Made by a program: the position numbers and the translations under genes
Source of the DNA: Octadecabacter dasysiphoniae
GTDB lineage: Bacteria; Pseudomonadota; Alphaproteobacteria; Rhodobacterales; Rhodobacteraceae
NCBI RefSeq assembly: GCF_021532615.1
Contig: NZ_JAKGAQ010000002.1
Location: 658,501-722,500, forward strand
DNA length: 64,000 nt
Direction: 5' to 3'
Notes under the pieces: model-generated
Told to the model about the DNA's origin: nothing
The model's input: only the letters and a program-made list of their open reading frames with translations
Databases searched by the model: none
Part shown: one piece after another, positions 18,295-27,938 of the stretch
Numbering within the stretch: the stretch's first letter is position 1
Layout: each line of letters begins with the position of its first letter

Positions 18295-19845
18295 TTATGC
18301 GACAGACCAACGCTCGGCCATGCGAGCGTTATCCATCTGCCAAAGGTTACCGATCGTGTCAGGCGAGCTGATACGGTTGTTAACGGCCTGAACGTAGTTC
18401 GCAAACATTGGCACCAGAACACCGCCTTCGTCGCGCAGAATTTCCTGCATCTCAAAGTACTGTGCCTGACGCGTGTCTGTGTCCAGCTCGGCGCGTGCAG
18501 CCAAAAGAAGCTCTTGGAAACGTGCGGAATCGCCGCTGTCCCACTGGCTGTCGTTCCACGGCACACCTTCTTCGTATGCTGTTGAGAACATCCAGTCTTC
18601 TGTCGCGCGACCGGACCAGTAGCATGCACAGAACGGCTTGTTCAGCCAAACGTTGGACCAATATCCATCAGACGGTTCCTGGATCACGTTGATGTTGATG
18701 CCACCCGCAGCTGCGGACGCCTGATACAACTGACCCGCATCAACCGCACCCTCAAACGCCGCGTTGGACGCGGAGAAATCGATGTCGATGGAATCAAGAC
18801 CAGCCTGCTGGAGGTAGAACTTTGCTTTGTCCGGATCGTAGGACAGCTGTTCCATATCAGCATGGTAGTACTGGTTCGCTGGGCCGATTGGTGTGTCGTT
18901 ACCAACAGCGCCGTGACCAAGGAGGATCTTGTCGACGAGTTCCTGACGGTTGATGCCGTACTTCAACGCTTTGCGAACATTGACGTCATTGAACGGTGCA
19001 ACGTCTGTCAACATCGGCATGGAGTAGTGCTGGTTGCCCGTCACTTCTTGAATGCGCAGGGCAGGGTTCGCCTTGAGCAATGCTTCTGTCTTAAAGTCGA
19101 TCCGGTTGATCGTATCGACCTGACCCGTCATCAACGCATTCATACGCGCCGTGTTGTCGTTGATCGCGATGTATTCGACTTCGTCAAAGAAGCCGGCATC
19201 GTCACCCTTGTAGTGATCAGCATAACGGCTGGCCGTCATGCGTACGCCTGGGTCGAACGATGTGACCTGGTACAATCCGGTACCGATACCCTGCGCAATT
19301 GCCTCTTCGATCTGGCCAGCAGGGAACATCAGGATGTGATAATCGGACATGAGGTATGGGAAGTCGGCGTTGCCAGACGCAAGCACGAACTGGACCTGAT
19401 GTTCTGTGATTTTGTTCATCTCAACGATGGCTTCGACGATCGGCTTGGCGGCAGATTTGGAATCTTCACCAATGTGCATCTGAAGCGATTCAATCACGTC
19501 ATCAACGCCGAAGGATTTGCCGTTGTGGAACGTCACGCCCTGGCGCAGGTTGAATGTCCAAGTTTTCGCATCTGCGGAGGCTTCCCAGCTTTCAGCAAGC
19601 TCACCAACAAGCGAACCGTCAGCGGCTACTTCTGTCAGGCAGTCAAACACACACCCGTGCGCAGATGCGATCATGAAGATGTCGGAGTGCGTCCGGCCAT
19701 CCCAGCTGTCAGAGGTGTTCGCGCCACCAAGACCAGCGGTCAATTTGCCGCCACGTGTTTGCGCCTTGAGCGGCAATCCTGTCGCCGCGAGTACACCCGC
19801 CGCTACACCAGATTGCAGCAATCCGCGTCTGCTAATTCCATACAT
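18295..19845 (-). CDS. Family 5 extracellular solute-binding protein (peptide-type ABC importer)
   Basis: A 516-aa periplasmic binding protein of the DppA/OppA type (SBP_bac_5). The N terminus has a twin-arginine signal, SRRGLLQSGVAAGVLAATG, so export may go through Tat. Typical segments are LAESWEASADAKTWTFNLRQGVTFHNGKSF, cited here as WTFNLRQGVTFHNGK (about residues 95-110), and VRKALKYGINRQELVDKIL (about 280). The ligand could be a peptide, sugar or another small compound. AGGGAG precedes the ATG. It is the last gene of the permease-permease-ATPase-binding protein operon, 56 bases after the ATPase, whereas such genes usually put the binding protein first. Confidence 0.93.
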   Translation of the reverse strand: MYGISRRGLLQSGVAAGVLAATGLPLKAQTRGGKLTAGLGGANTSDSWDGRTHSDIFMIASAHGCVFDCLTEVAADGSLVGELAESWEASADAKTWTFNLRQGVTFHNGKSFGVDDVIESLQMHIGEDSKSAAKPIVEAIVEMNKITEHQVQFVLASGNADFPYLMSDYHILMFPAGQIEEAIAQGIGTGLYQVTSFDPGVRMTASRYADHYKGDDAGFFDEVEYIAINDNTARMNALMTGQVDTINRIDFKTEALLKANPALRIQEVTGNQHYSMPMLTDVAPFNDVNVRKALKYGINRQELVDKILLGHGAVGNDTPIGPANQYYHADMEQLSYDPDKAKFYLQQAGLDSIDIDFSASNAAFEGAVDAGQLYQASAAAGGININVIQEPSDGYWSNVWLNKPFCACYWSGRATEDWMFSTAYEEGVPWNDSQWDSGDSARFQELLLAARAELDTDTRQAQYFEMQEILRDEGGVLVPMFANYVQAVNNRISSPDTIGNLWQMDNARMAERWSVA

Positions 19846-19901
19846 ATTTTAGTCTCCCTGAAGTTTTCTTCTTTATTGGCGCTTACGTTACGCCGATTCG
19901 G

Positions 19902-21545
19902 TCACATTTTTCCAACAGCTGCGTCGCCAATGTTGTCGACACCCCGTTCCTGCAACAGATCTGTCAGCCAATCCGGGTCCATTTCGGGCACCGAACTCAG
20001 CAGCAAATCCGTGTAGGCGTGATGTGGTGGGGTAAACATGTCCAGTTTCGGACCCTGTTCCACCACTTTGCCGTCCTTCATTACCACAACCTCATCTGCG
20101 ATCGCTTTCACAGTCGCGAGATCATGCGTGATGAACATATAAGACAGCCCCAATTTATCCTGCAAATCGCCCAGTAGGCGCAGGATTCCTTCCGCGACAA
20201 GCTGATCCAAGGCGGATGTCACTTCGTCACAAATGATGAACTTCGGTTCCGCCGCCAGCGCACGCGCGATGCCGATGCGCTGTTTCTGACCACCGGACAA
20301 TTCAGACGGCAGACGGTTGAAATAGGTGTCTGGCTCAAGCTCGATCTGTTCGAGAAGCTCATTCACCCGTTTACGGCGCTCAGCCCCGGTCAGACCCATA
20401 TAGAACTGCACAGGACGGCCAATAATCTGGCCAATCGTTTTGCGTGGGTTCAGTGCCGTGTCAGCCATCTGGTAAATCATCTGCGCCTGACGCAGCTGAT
20501 CCTTGTTCCGTTTCTTGTAGTTCCCCGGCAAGACCTCACCATCAAACGAGATGTCACCGATCCGTGGCGGCAAAAGGCCCGTAATGCAGCGCGCAGTTGT
20601 TGATTTACCCGATCCGGATTCACCAACAACAGCAACAGTGCGACCCGCATGAATGTCAAAACTTACATCATGCAAAACGTCCGTTTTACCGTAGGCGGCA
20701 GTGATTCCATTCACTGACACAACCGGCGTGGACCCCGTATTTACAGCAGGCTTTGCGGGGCGTTCAAATGCGCGCACGGCCCACAGGGATTTCGTATAAT
20801 CTTCTTGAGGGTTGGACAGCATCGTACGCGTATCGGCCTCCTCAACCTCATCGCCACGCAGCAGTACTTTAATGCGGTCCGCCATTTGCGCCACAACCGC
20901 CAAATCGTGTGTGATGTAGATCGCTGCAGTGTCGAATTCTTCTACGATTTCACGGATCGCAGCGAGGACTTCGATCTGCGTCGTTACATCCAAGGCCGTC
21001 GTTGGTTCGTCGAAGATAATCAGGTCAGGACGGCATGACATCGCCATCGCGGTCATCGCGCGTTGCAATTGCCCACCCGATACTTGGTGCGGATAGCGAA
21101 ATCCGATTTCGTCAGGATTGGGCAGTCGCAACTTGCGATAAAGCTCCATGCCGTCGGCAGCGCTGTTGGCGCGGTTATCGACACCATGCTGAACAGGCGC
21201 TTCGGTGTGTTGATCGATGATCTTATGCGCCGGGTTGAAAGACGCAGCAGCAGATTGCGCCACATAGGCGATACGTTTGCCGAGAAGGTTTCGTTTCACC
21301 GCGGCAGATGCCGTGACCAGATCGATACCGTCAAATTCAACGGTGCCTTCTGATATCCGCACCCCGTCGCGGGTGTACCCCATCGCAGCCAAACCGATGG
21401 TCGATTTGCCCGCGCCGGATTCCCCGATCAGGCCAAGGACTTCGCCCTTCTTGAGATCCATATCAACGCCTTTGATGATCGGATTCCATGTTTCATCGGA
21501 ACGGCCATCAATCTTGAGGCCACGGATTTTTAGAAGACTGCTCAT
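19902..21545 (-). CDS. ABC importer ATPase with two fused nucleotide-binding domains (OppDF/DppDF-like)
   Basis: A 547-aa cytoplasmic protein that joins the D and F ATPases of a peptide-type importer in one chain. Domain 1 has Walker A GESGAGKST (about residues 41-49), signature VSGGQLQR and Walker B LIIFDEPTTALD. Domain 2 has Walker A GESGSGKST (about 310), signature LSGGQKQRIGIARAL and Walker B FIICDEVTSALD (with a cysteine before DE). Both halves keep the H-loop ITHDLA. So both sites look able to hydrolyse ATP. Its ATG overlaps the stop of the upstream permease as ATGA. Confidence 0.95.
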   Translation of the reverse strand: MSSLLKIRGLKIDGRSDETWNPIIKGVDMDLKKGEVLGLIGESGAGKSTIGLAAMGYTRDGVRISEGTVEFDGIDLVTASAAVKRNLLGKRIAYVAQSAAASFNPAHKIIDQHTEAPVQHGVDNRANSAADGMELYRKLRLPNPDEIGFRYPHQVSGGQLQRAMTAMAMSCRPDLIIFDEPTTALDVTTQIEVLAAIREIVEEFDTAAIYITHDLAVVAQMADRIKVLLRGDEVEEADTRTMLSNPQEDYTKSLWAVRAFERPAKPAVNTGSTPVVSVNGITAAYGKTDVLHDVSFDIHAGRTVAVVGESGSGKSTTARCITGLLPPRIGDISFDGEVLPGNYKKRNKDQLRQAQMIYQMADTALNPRKTIGQIIGRPVQFYMGLTGAERRKRVNELLEQIELEPDTYFNRLPSELSGGQKQRIGIARALAAEPKFIICDEVTSALDQLVAEGILRLLGDLQDKLGLSYMFITHDLATVKAIADEVVVMKDGKVVEQGPKLDMFTPPHHAYTDLLLSSVPEMDPDWLTDLLQERGVDNIGDAAVGKM

Positions 21546-22744
21546 TCCTTCAACCCCGATGATTTATGCAACATCCAATCGACCACAAAATTCACTGCGA
21601 CAGTCAGCAATGCAATTGCACCCGCGGCCAAAAGCGGTGCCGCTGCAACTGTCGGCGCGAAGGCCGCAAAGTTGATAAATGGCGCAAGGTCTTTGACCAT
21701 TGTGCCCCAATCCGCCAGCGGCGGCTGAATACCCACGCCGAGGAACGAAAGCGCGGCAATCGTAAGAAAGACAAAGCAAAACCGCAGACCAAATTCAGCC
21801 AACAAAGGCGCCATGGCATTCGGTAGAATTTCCTTGAAGACCAGATAGCCAAGCCCCTCGCCACGTAGTTTGGCGGCTTCGATGTAGTCCATAACAACGA
21901 TGTTCAAACCAACGGCACGGGCCAGTCGATACACGCGCGTGCTGTCGATCACGGCAATGATAAGAACCATAAAGATCGTCAGCGGAATGCCCAGTCTGTC
22001 AGCCCAAACGCTTGCTATGGTCATAAGCAACAATGCAAAGATCAGGGACGGGATCGCCATCAAAACATCAACCGAACGCGACAGAAGTTGATCGAGCCAA
22101 CCTTGCAGCGTCGCCGCCAGAAACCCCAAGGACCCGCCAATGAAAAACGCCAGAAGCGTTGTAATGAAGGCGATTCCAACCGTATTTTGCGCGCCGTAAA
22201 TCAGGCGGCTGAGGATATCACGGCCAATTTGGTCAGTTCCCAATGGATAGGCAGGATCGCCGCCAATCGCTGGATCACCGCCGGCCATAACGTTGGCAGC
22301 ACCAAGGATTTCCGCCTGTCCGTAGGGCGCGATCTGACCAGCAAATACCGCAATGATAGCATAAATCAGGATAACAAGAATCCCAAACGACGCCGTCAGC
22401 GGCATAGATCTGAAAAGCTTGCGCGACCCGTCAGTGCCTACAACGCGACCGAAAAGACGGAACAGGAACGCAGCGATGGATGCGATGATGAACCCTTGCA
22501 CAGCCCAGCGGAAAAACACGACGCCGGCGTTCGGAACACCTGTGTCCAGAACTTTAGGTTGGAAGTAATACCAGACCGACCAAAACAAAAGAAAGGCGCC
22601 CAAAACATATCCGAACGCTACGCCATAACTCATGTCGCGAAACTTTGGCGCGTTGCCCGTTAGTTTTTGGCCCGCAAACCGGAAGACATGCGCGCCCAGC
22701 GCGATTGATAGGACAATGGCGACAAACCACAAAAGACCGCTCAT
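21542..22744 (-). CDS. ABC importer permease (DppC/OppC-like)
   Basis: Inner-membrane permease of 400 aa. The N-terminal part has two to three membrane segments and is longer than the usual DppC of about 300 aa. The binding-protein-dependent permease core is in the second half, with the EAA-type loop YIEAAKLRGEGLGYLVFKEI. The phrase YPLGTDQIGRDILSRLIYGAQ is characteristic of DppC. The frame could begin further upstream, but ATG 22744 overlaps the upstream stop as ATGA, so I chose it. It pairs with the permease at 22741-23727. Confidence 0.92.
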   Translation of the reverse strand: MSGLLWFVAIVLSIALGAHVFRFAGQKLTGNAPKFRDMSYGVAFGYVLGAFLLFWSVWYYFQPKVLDTGVPNAGVVFFRWAVQGFIIASIAAFLFRLFGRVVGTDGSRKLFRSMPLTASFGILVILIYAIIAVFAGQIAPYGQAEILGAANVMAGGDPAIGGDPAYPLGTDQIGRDILSRLIYGAQNTVGIAFITTLLAFFIGGSLGFLAATLQGWLDQLLSRSVDVLMAIPSLIFALLLMTIASVWADRLGIPLTIFMVLIIAVIDSTRVYRLARAVGLNIVVMDYIEAAKLRGEGLGYLVFKEILPNAMAPLLAEFGLRFCFVFLTIAALSFLGVGIQPPLADWGTMVKDLAPFINFAAFAPTVAAAPLLAAGAIALLTVAVNFVVDWMLHKSSGLKE

Positions 22745-23727
22745 TTCGGGTGCCTCAGACGTGGGTTGGACAGGATGGACATGATATCCGCCGTCAGGTT
22801 CAAAAGGATATATGCGGCCGCAAAGATCAGGCAGCACGCCTGCACCACAGGGATGTCGCGGATTTTCACGCTGTCTACGAACAGCTGGCCAATACCCGGA
22901 TAGACAAACACGACCTCAACCACGACAACGCCGGTGATGAGGTACGCGAGGTTCAGCGCGATAACGTTGATGATCGGCGCAAGTGCATTGGGCAACGCGT
23001 GTTTCACAATGACCCGCATCGGCGACAACCCCTTAAGGCGCGCCATTTCGATGTAGGGCGATGCCAGCAAGTTAATAATCGCCGCACGGGTCATCCGCAT
23101 CATATGCGCCGTCACAACAAGCGTAAGCGTCAAAGCAGGCAGCATGGATTTTTCGAGACGCTCTGAAAACGGCATTCCTTCGAAAATGTTAGACAGACTC
23201 GGAAAGATCGGGTTCAGCACCGCAAGAAACAGGATCAGTACATATGCCATGAAGAATTCAGGGGATGAGATCGAGCTGAGCGTAAACATGTTCGCAATTT
23301 TGTCGAACGCCGTATTGCGGTACAGCGCCGCGAGGATACCGAGCGTCACAGCCAAGGGAACCGCAATCGCCGCCGTTACCGTGGCCAAAAACATCGTATT
23401 GCCCAGCCGCGGGGCGATCTGTTCGGCAATCGTCGTTGTTCCTGCACCGCCAAAATTAGCGAAGTTCAATTGTGCAAAGCTGGTGCCAAGATCCAGGGTC
23501 AACATACCCTTCAACCAATCAATGTATCGAAAAAACATCGGCTGATCGAGGCCAAGATCACGACGAATAGACGCGACAGATTCTGGTGTGGCGCCTTGCC
23601 CCAAAATGGCCTCAGCGAAATCACCGGGCAGTAGATTGACGGCAACGAAGATGACAATCGAAACAACAAACAGCGTAACAAGGCCAAGTGCGAGGCGTTG
23701 TAGAACAATCCTGAGTAGTGATGACAC
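22741..23727 (-). CDS. ABC importer permease (DppB/OppB-like)
   Basis: Inner-membrane permease of 328 aa with about six membrane segments. The N terminus RLALGLVTLFVVSIVIF and the phrase LPGDFAEAILG are typical of DppB. The EAA loop is EMARLKGLSPMRVIVKHALP. It begins with GTG at 23727, with GGGGGA 8 bases upstream. It is the first gene of the four-gene importer operon and starts 48 bases after pip, which is on the same strand but ends to the left of it at 23776, so a promoter for the importer may lie in or near the 3' end of pip. Confidence 0.93.
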   Translation of the reverse strand: MSSLLRIVLQRLALGLVTLFVVSIVIFVAVNLLPGDFAEAILGQGATPESVASIRRDLGLDQPMFFRYIDWLKGMLTLDLGTSFAQLNFANFGGAGTTTIAEQIAPRLGNTMFLATVTAAIAVPLAVTLGILAALYRNTAFDKIANMFTLSSISSPEFFMAYVLILFLAVLNPIFPSLSNIFEGMPFSERLEKSMLPALTLTLVVTAHMMRMTRAAIINLLASPYIEMARLKGLSPMRVIVKHALPNALAPIINVIALNLAYLITGVVVVEVVFVYPGIGQLFVDSVKIRDIPVVQACCLIFAAAYILLNLTADIMSILSNPRLRHPK

Positions 23728-23775
23728 GCTTAGCGTCCCCCTTCGTTAACTCTACGTTAGCGACTGAGACGCAGC

Positions 23776-24771
23776 TTACAACCCGTTAGATTTGTCCGAT
23801 ATTGAGACTTTTATCCTATCCATTGCCCTGATCAGCTCGGCTGAAATGCCGGCTTCGGACAACGCATGGCCAGCTTTTGCAATCATAACAAGACGCGAAG
23901 CGGGCCAGTTTTGGGAAAGTTTGTAGGCCGACACAGGCGGGCAGATCATGTCGAACCGACCCTGCACGATAACCCCGGGAATGTGGGCAATCTTGTCCAT
24001 GTTATTCAAGATTTGTTGGCTTTCATCCAGAAAACACCCATGGCTGAAATAATGATTTTCCAGTCGCGCAAATGCGCGGGCATATTCAGCAGGGCCTGAT
24101 CCACCCGATCCGTCGCTATCGATTGATGCCAGCGCATTTTCCCACGCGGCCCACGCGCGGGCATAACGCGTTTCAAGCATGACATCGCCAGAAAAAAGAC
24201 GGCGATTATAGGCGGCAATCATGTCGTCTTGTTCATCTTCAGGGATAAGATTTGCAAACTGTGCCCATAAATCAGGCCAAAATGCACCCGCGCCGCCGCC
24301 ATAAAACCAATCCAATTCACGCTGGGTGCTTAAAAACACGCCACGTAAGACCAGATGGGATACCGCCGCCGGATGCGCCTGCGCATAAATCAAGGCAAGC
24401 GTTGCACCCCAACTGCCGCCAAAAACGATCCATTGATCAAGGCCAAGCGTCGTTCGGATGAGTTCAATGTCAGCGACCAAATGCCAAGTGGTGTTATTTT
24501 CGACACTTGCATGCGGGCGCGACCGCCCACAGCCGCGCTGATCAAACAGAATAACGCGGTACACGTCTGGATCGAAATAGCGGCGCATCATCGGGCTGCA
24601 CCCACCGCCGGGCCCGCCATGGAGGATCACGACAGGCACACCATTCGGGTTTCCTGCCTGTTCCACATACACACGGTGCCCATCGCCTACGTCCAACATC
24701 CGCTGGTCGAAGGGGTCAATCGGTGGATATAGATGCGCAACCGCGCGTTTTTGTCCTGAGGCCTTGTCCAT
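23776..24771 (-). CDS. pip: Proline iminopeptidase (alpha/beta hydrolase)
   Basis: A 331-aa cytoplasmic serine peptidase that removes N-terminal proline from peptides. The alpha/beta-hydrolase features are the oxyanion HGGPGGG (about residues 41-47), the nucleophile elbow [10 protein letters not shown] (Ser at about 114) and the C-terminal [10 protein letters not shown] (Asp) and AGHALSE (His). The N terminus [22 protein letters not shown] is typical of the family. The frame extends upstream, but ATG 24771 gives the family start. No clear ribosome-binding site is seen. It is divergent from ubiG with 64 bases between starts. Its position before a peptide-type importer suggests use of imported peptides (inference). 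Confidence 0.93.
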   Translation of the reverse strand: MDKASGQKRAVAHLYPPIDPFDQRMLDVGDGHRVYVEQAGNPNGVPVVILHGGPGGGCSPMMRRYFDPDVYRVILFDQRGCGRSRPHASVENNTTWHLVADIELIRTTLGLDQWIVFGGSWGATLALIYAQAHPAAVSHLVLRGVFLSTQRELDWFYGGGAGAFWPDLWAQFANLIPEDEQDDMIAAYNRRLFSGDVMLETRYARAWAAWENALASIDSDGSGGSGPAEYARAFARLENHYFSHGCFLDESQQILNNMDKIAHIPGVIVQGRFDMICPPVSAYKLSQNWPASRLVMIAKAGHALSEAGISAELIRAMDRIKVSISDKSNGL

Positions 24772-24835
24772 AATCGATCTATATAGCGCGTTACAGAAGA
24801 TGCCCATTGGTGGCGCAGAATTTTCCGGAGGCCCA

Positions 24836-25585
24836 ATGACAAACCCAAGCACGACGACCGTCGACCCCGCCGAAATCGCAAAGTTCGAAGCCATGGCCGC
24901 TGAATGGTGGGACCTTGAAGGTAAATTCAAACCCCTGCACATGCTGAACCCGACACGGCTGGACTATATCACCCAGCAGATCGCGTCAGAATTTGATCGC
25001 GACCTCAAAGGCGACAAACCGTTTGCCGGATTGCGTATCCTCGATATCGGGTGCGGTGGTGGCTTGCTGTGCGAACCGATGGCGCGATTAGGCGCAACAG
25101 TCGTTGGTGCTGACGCGGCCGAACGCAACATTCCTGTGGCACAGGTCCATGCCGAACAATCGGGCCTTGAGATTGATTACCGATTTACCACCGCCGAAGC
25201 GATGGCCGCGGACGGGGAACAATTCGACGTCGTGTTGAATATGGAAGTTGTAGAACACGTCGCCGATCCGCTGTCCTACCTGACGGCCTGTCATGATCTG
25301 TTGAAACCGGGCGGCTTGCACATTTGTTCTACCATCAACCGCAATCCAAAAAGCTTTGCAATGGCGATTGTCGGCGCGGAATATGTGATGCGCTGGTTGC
25401 CCAAGGGGACACATGAATGGAACAAGTTCATCACACCGGATGAACTGTTTGATCTGATGAAAAACGCGGGTCTTAGTCCCGTTGATCGCAAAGGTTTCAA
25501 GTTCAACTTTTTGCAGTTCACGTGGTCGATTTCGGCCAGTGATTTATCGGTCAACTACGTTACTGCCGCGCTAAAGCCCGATTAA
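24836..25585 (+). CDS. ubiG: Ubiquinone biosynthesis O-methyltransferase UbiG
   Basis: UbiG (249 aa) performs both O-methylations of the ubiquinone ring. SAM motif I is [20 protein letters not shown] (about residues 66-85), followed by GADAAERN and the motif [11 protein letters not shown]. The N-terminal [23 protein letters not shown] is a family hallmark. The C-terminal phrases [20 protein letters not shown] and VDRKGFKFN also match. The frame could begin at 24764, but GGAGG lies 7 bases before the ATG at 24836. Its TAA shares TTAA with the stop of the convergent GNAT gene. Confidence 0.96.
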   Translation: MTNPSTTTVDPAEIAKFEAMAAEWWDLEGKFKPLHMLNPTRLDYITQQIASEFDRDLKGDKPFAGLRILDIGCGGGLLCEPMARLGATVVGADAAERNIPVAQVHAEQSGLEIDYRFTTAEAMAADGEQFDVVLNMEVVEHVADPLSYLTACHDLLKPGGLHICSTINRNPKSFAMAIVGAEYVMRWLPKGTHEWNKFITPDELFDLMKNAGLSPVDRKGFKFNFLQFTWSISASDLSVNYVTAALKPD

Positions 25586-26382
25586 TATCCGCCCTTCATA
25601 ACGCCGAATATTGTTTCTGCATGTTTGAACCCCATCTGGCGATACAACCGCCCCGCATCGCTGTCAGCCTCGGCAACGATAACCACTTGCGCGTCGGGCG
25701 CACGGCCCAGCGCCCAAAGGGCTGCATGGCGCAACAACGCTGAACAGATACCACGCCTACGATGTGTCAAACGGGTTTCCACCGACTGATAGCGCGCAAT
25801 CGTTTCGTTATGAAACATCCCCATTTGCGTCACCAATACATCGCCGTCGAACGCGCCGAACCATTGGCCTAGACCCTTGGAAATTTGAACACGACGCCCG
25901 GCATTTCGACGCTCCAGATAAGACTGGTAATATTCGGCATCGTTGCCTTCTTCGCGTGTGATGTCCAACTGAAGATCCAGCGCTTTTGCCCAATCATCGG
26001 GGCCATCAAAGGGGCGCAACACAATACCGTCCGGCACGTCTGCATCCCGCAAAGGGCCACCAAGCAACAGTGCATCGACACTTTCACCATCACAACCAAG
26101 CGCGGCAATACCATCCAGCAATGGCGCAGGATCAAGGCCCGGAATATCCCAAACGGCAGCGCGGTGGTTTGCGTTTGGGAAATGCGCCTCAAACAGCGCG
26201 AAAGTTTCAGCGGGGGTGCGGGACGTGTCGGGCAGGATCAGTTGATTGCCAACCCAGTAATGTGGTTCCGTTGGCGTGGATTGCACGAGGTATGGACCCT
26301 GCGTGTCTTCGTGTTGCGTGAGATGCGAAAGACCTGACAACGTGAACAACTCTGATCGCATAGTCAGCGAACGAAGGGTCAT
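25582..26382 (-). CDS. GNAT family N-acetyltransferase
   Basis: A 266-aa protein with a C-terminal GNAT domain. The acetyl-CoA-binding motif A region is [20 protein letters not shown] (about residues 195-214), followed by [19 protein letters not shown]. The N-terminal half may be a second, degenerate GNAT-like domain ([20 protein letters not shown]). The substrate is unknown. Its ATG overlaps the marR stop as ATGA, and it is the last gene of the comF-grxC-nitrilase-marR run. Confidence 0.85.
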   Translation of the reverse strand: MTLRSLTMRSELFTLSGLSHLTQHEDTQGPYLVQSTPTEPHYWVGNQLILPDTSRTPAETFALFEAHFPNANHRAAVWDIPGLDPAPLLDGIAALGCDGESVDALLLGGPLRDADVPDGIVLRPFDGPDDWAKALDLQLDITREEGNDAEYYQSYLERRNAGRRVQISKGLGQWFGAFDGDVLVTQMGMFHNETIARYQSVETRLTHRRRGICSALLRHAALWALGRAPDAQVVIVAEADSDAGRLYRQMGFKHAETIFGVMKGGY

Positions 26383-26822
26383 TCTCCCTCGCTCAACTGG
26401 ATACGTAATTCGCGCATAACCGGAAGAATTGCGCGGACCTTATCGTAACCGACTTCATCAACGGCCTTTGCGATAATGGGCGCAATGGCGGCCAACGCAG
26501 TATCGCGGGCGCGCAGTCCCGCAGGGCTGATCGTTACAAGCTTGCGGCGCGCATCATCCCAATCGGGGCGAATATGGACGTAACCGGAATCTTCCAATTT
26601 GCGCAGCGTGTTTGTCATCGCCCCACGCGTCAGATGAAAAATCTGCGCCAATTGCGCGGGGGTCTTTTCGGATTGCGTGCGCGCCAACTGGTTGAGTACG
26701 GAAAAATGCGACAGCTCCATCCCGCGCGGCAGCGCTTTAGCCACGTTATTTCGTGCCAACTGATCAACCGTCAAAATCTCGCTAAAGAGAGCGACGGCAA
26801 GGCTGTCTGTATTTGCATCCAT
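26379..26822 (-). CDS. MarR family transcriptional regulator
   Basis: A winged-helix repressor of 147 aa. The helix-turn-helix lies at about residues 45-75 (KTPAQLAQIFHLTRGAMTNTLRKLEDSGYV), cited in part: TPAQLAQIFHLTRGAMTNTL. The wing is HIRPDWDDARRKLVTISPAG (about 78-97). MarR proteins usually bind palindromes near their own gene and respond to small phenolics or oxidants; the ligand here is unknown. A longer frame reaches 26852, but ATG 26822, four bases after the nitrilase stop, gives the usual family length. It is co-transcribed with an acetyltransferase. Confidence 0.9.
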   Translation of the reverse strand: MDANTDSLAVALFSEILTVDQLARNNVAKALPRGMELSHFSVLNQLARTQSEKTPAQLAQIFHLTRGAMTNTLRKLEDSGYVHIRPDWDDARRKLVTISPAGLRARDTALAAIAPIIAKAVDEVGYDKVRAILPVMRELRIQLSEGE

Positions 26823-26826
26823 AGGT

Positions 26827-27654
26827 CTAGGGGCCGTGATAATCCGCATCATGTGTCAGCGCAGGAATGCGCTTGCGTGCTTTAGACACTTCCCTGACGT
26901 CAATTTCAACGAGCGTGATGCCGCAACCTTGGCCAGCATCCGCCAATATTTCACCCCAAGGCGACACAACCAGCGAATGCCCAAAAGTTTCGCGCGATTT
27001 ACCTGTGTTGGCGGGATGGGTGCCGGTTTGGGCAGCGGCAATCACAAAACACCCCGTTTCAATCGCACGTGCGCGCAACAGCGGTTCCCAGTGGGCGGCG
27101 CCAGTTACAGGTGAAAACGCCGATGGAACAAGCAATATATCCGCCCCTGCTTTGGCAAGGTCGCGGTGCAAATGCGGGAACCGCAGGTCATAGCAGATCG
27201 TCAAACCGATTTTCGCAAATCCGGCGTCCGCCATGACCGCCCTGTCACCGGGCGCATATCCCGTCGATTCGGCATATGTTTCATCGGCACTCACCTGCAC
27301 ATCAAACATATGCATCTTGTCATAGGTCGCAGTGATTTCGCCGTTCGGGTCGATCAGGAACGACCGGTTCACGAATCGGCCACCATCACCCCCCGTCAGG
27401 GCGAGCGACCCGATCGACAACCAAATCGCGTGCTCTTTGGCGCACACCCTTAGCGCAGCGAGTGCTTTGTCGCTGTCTTGATCCGCCAGCACAGCCCTTT
27501 GATGGGTGCGGTCCATACTGACGCAATTGGTGACTTCGGGCGTGCAAATAAATTCCGCACCCCGTGAGGCTGCATCCGCGATCATCTGTTCAACCACCGC
27601 TGCGTTCGCAGCCGGATCATCAGATGACGTCAGTTGAAGCAGGGCGATTTTCAC
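26827..27654 (-). CDS. Carbon-nitrogen hydrolase (Nit1/deaminated glutathione amidase-like)
   Basis: A 275-aa nitrilase-superfamily amidase. The catalytic triad is visible: Glu40 (CTPEVTN), Lys113 (YDKMHMFDV) and Cys154 (LTICYDLRFP). The DVQVSADETYAESTGYAPGD stretch and LLRARAIETGCFVIAAAQTG fit the Nit branch that hydrolyses deaminated glutathione. Location directly after glutaredoxin on the same transcript supports a glutathione-repair role (inference). Its ATG overlaps the grxC stop as ATGA. Confidence 0.9.
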   Translation of the reverse strand: MKIALLQLTSSDDPAANAAVVEQMIADAASRGAEFICTPEVTNCVSMDRTHQRAVLADQDSDKALAALRVCAKEHAIWLSIGSLALTGGDGGRFVNRSFLIDPNGEITATYDKMHMFDVQVSADETYAESTGYAPGDRAVMADAGFAKIGLTICYDLRFPHLHRDLAKAGADILLVPSAFSPVTGAAHWEPLLRARAIETGCFVIAAAQTGTHPANTGKSRETFGHSLVVSPWGEILADAGQGCGITLVEIDVREVSKARKRIPALTHDADYHGP

Positions 27655-27908
27655 CCGTTCAAAAGCGCGTCTAGTTTTCCAGCACGCTCAAGCGCTTGCA
27701 GATCATCGTTCCCACCCACGTGGATATCGCCGATGAAAATCTGCGGAACCGTGCGGCCGCCATTTGCGCGCTGGGTCATTTCTGCGCGGCGCGATGGGTC
27801 TGCCATCACGTCGACTTCGGAAAAGCTAACGCCTTTTGACGTCAACAAACGCTTCGCAGCATGGCAAAAGCCACAGATCGGAGTGGTATAAAGTTCAACG
27901 GTCGCCAT
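27651..27908 (-). CDS. grxC: Glutaredoxin 3
   Basis: A dithiol glutaredoxin of 85 aa that reduces disulfides with glutathione. The active site is CGFC (ICGFCHAAKRLL, Cys at about 12 and 15). The glutathione-binding parts TVPQIFIGDIHVGG (about 52-65) are intact. Upstream in-frame ATGs exist, but AAGGAT lies about 8 bases before ATG 27908. It sits between comF and the nitrilase gene in one run of co-directional genes. Confidence 0.95.
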   Translation of the reverse strand: MATVELYTTPICGFCHAAKRLLTSKGVSFSEVDVMADPSRRAEMTQRANGGRTVPQIFIGDIHVGGNDDLQALERAGKLDALLNG

Positions 27909-27938
27909 TCGGGTCATCCTTTTTAGGTTCACCCCTAT

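Noticed and set aside
18862..20016. Plus-strand frame of 384 codons over the solute-binding protein
   Set aside because: Antisense shadow; the minus-strand product has clear family motifs, and this one none.
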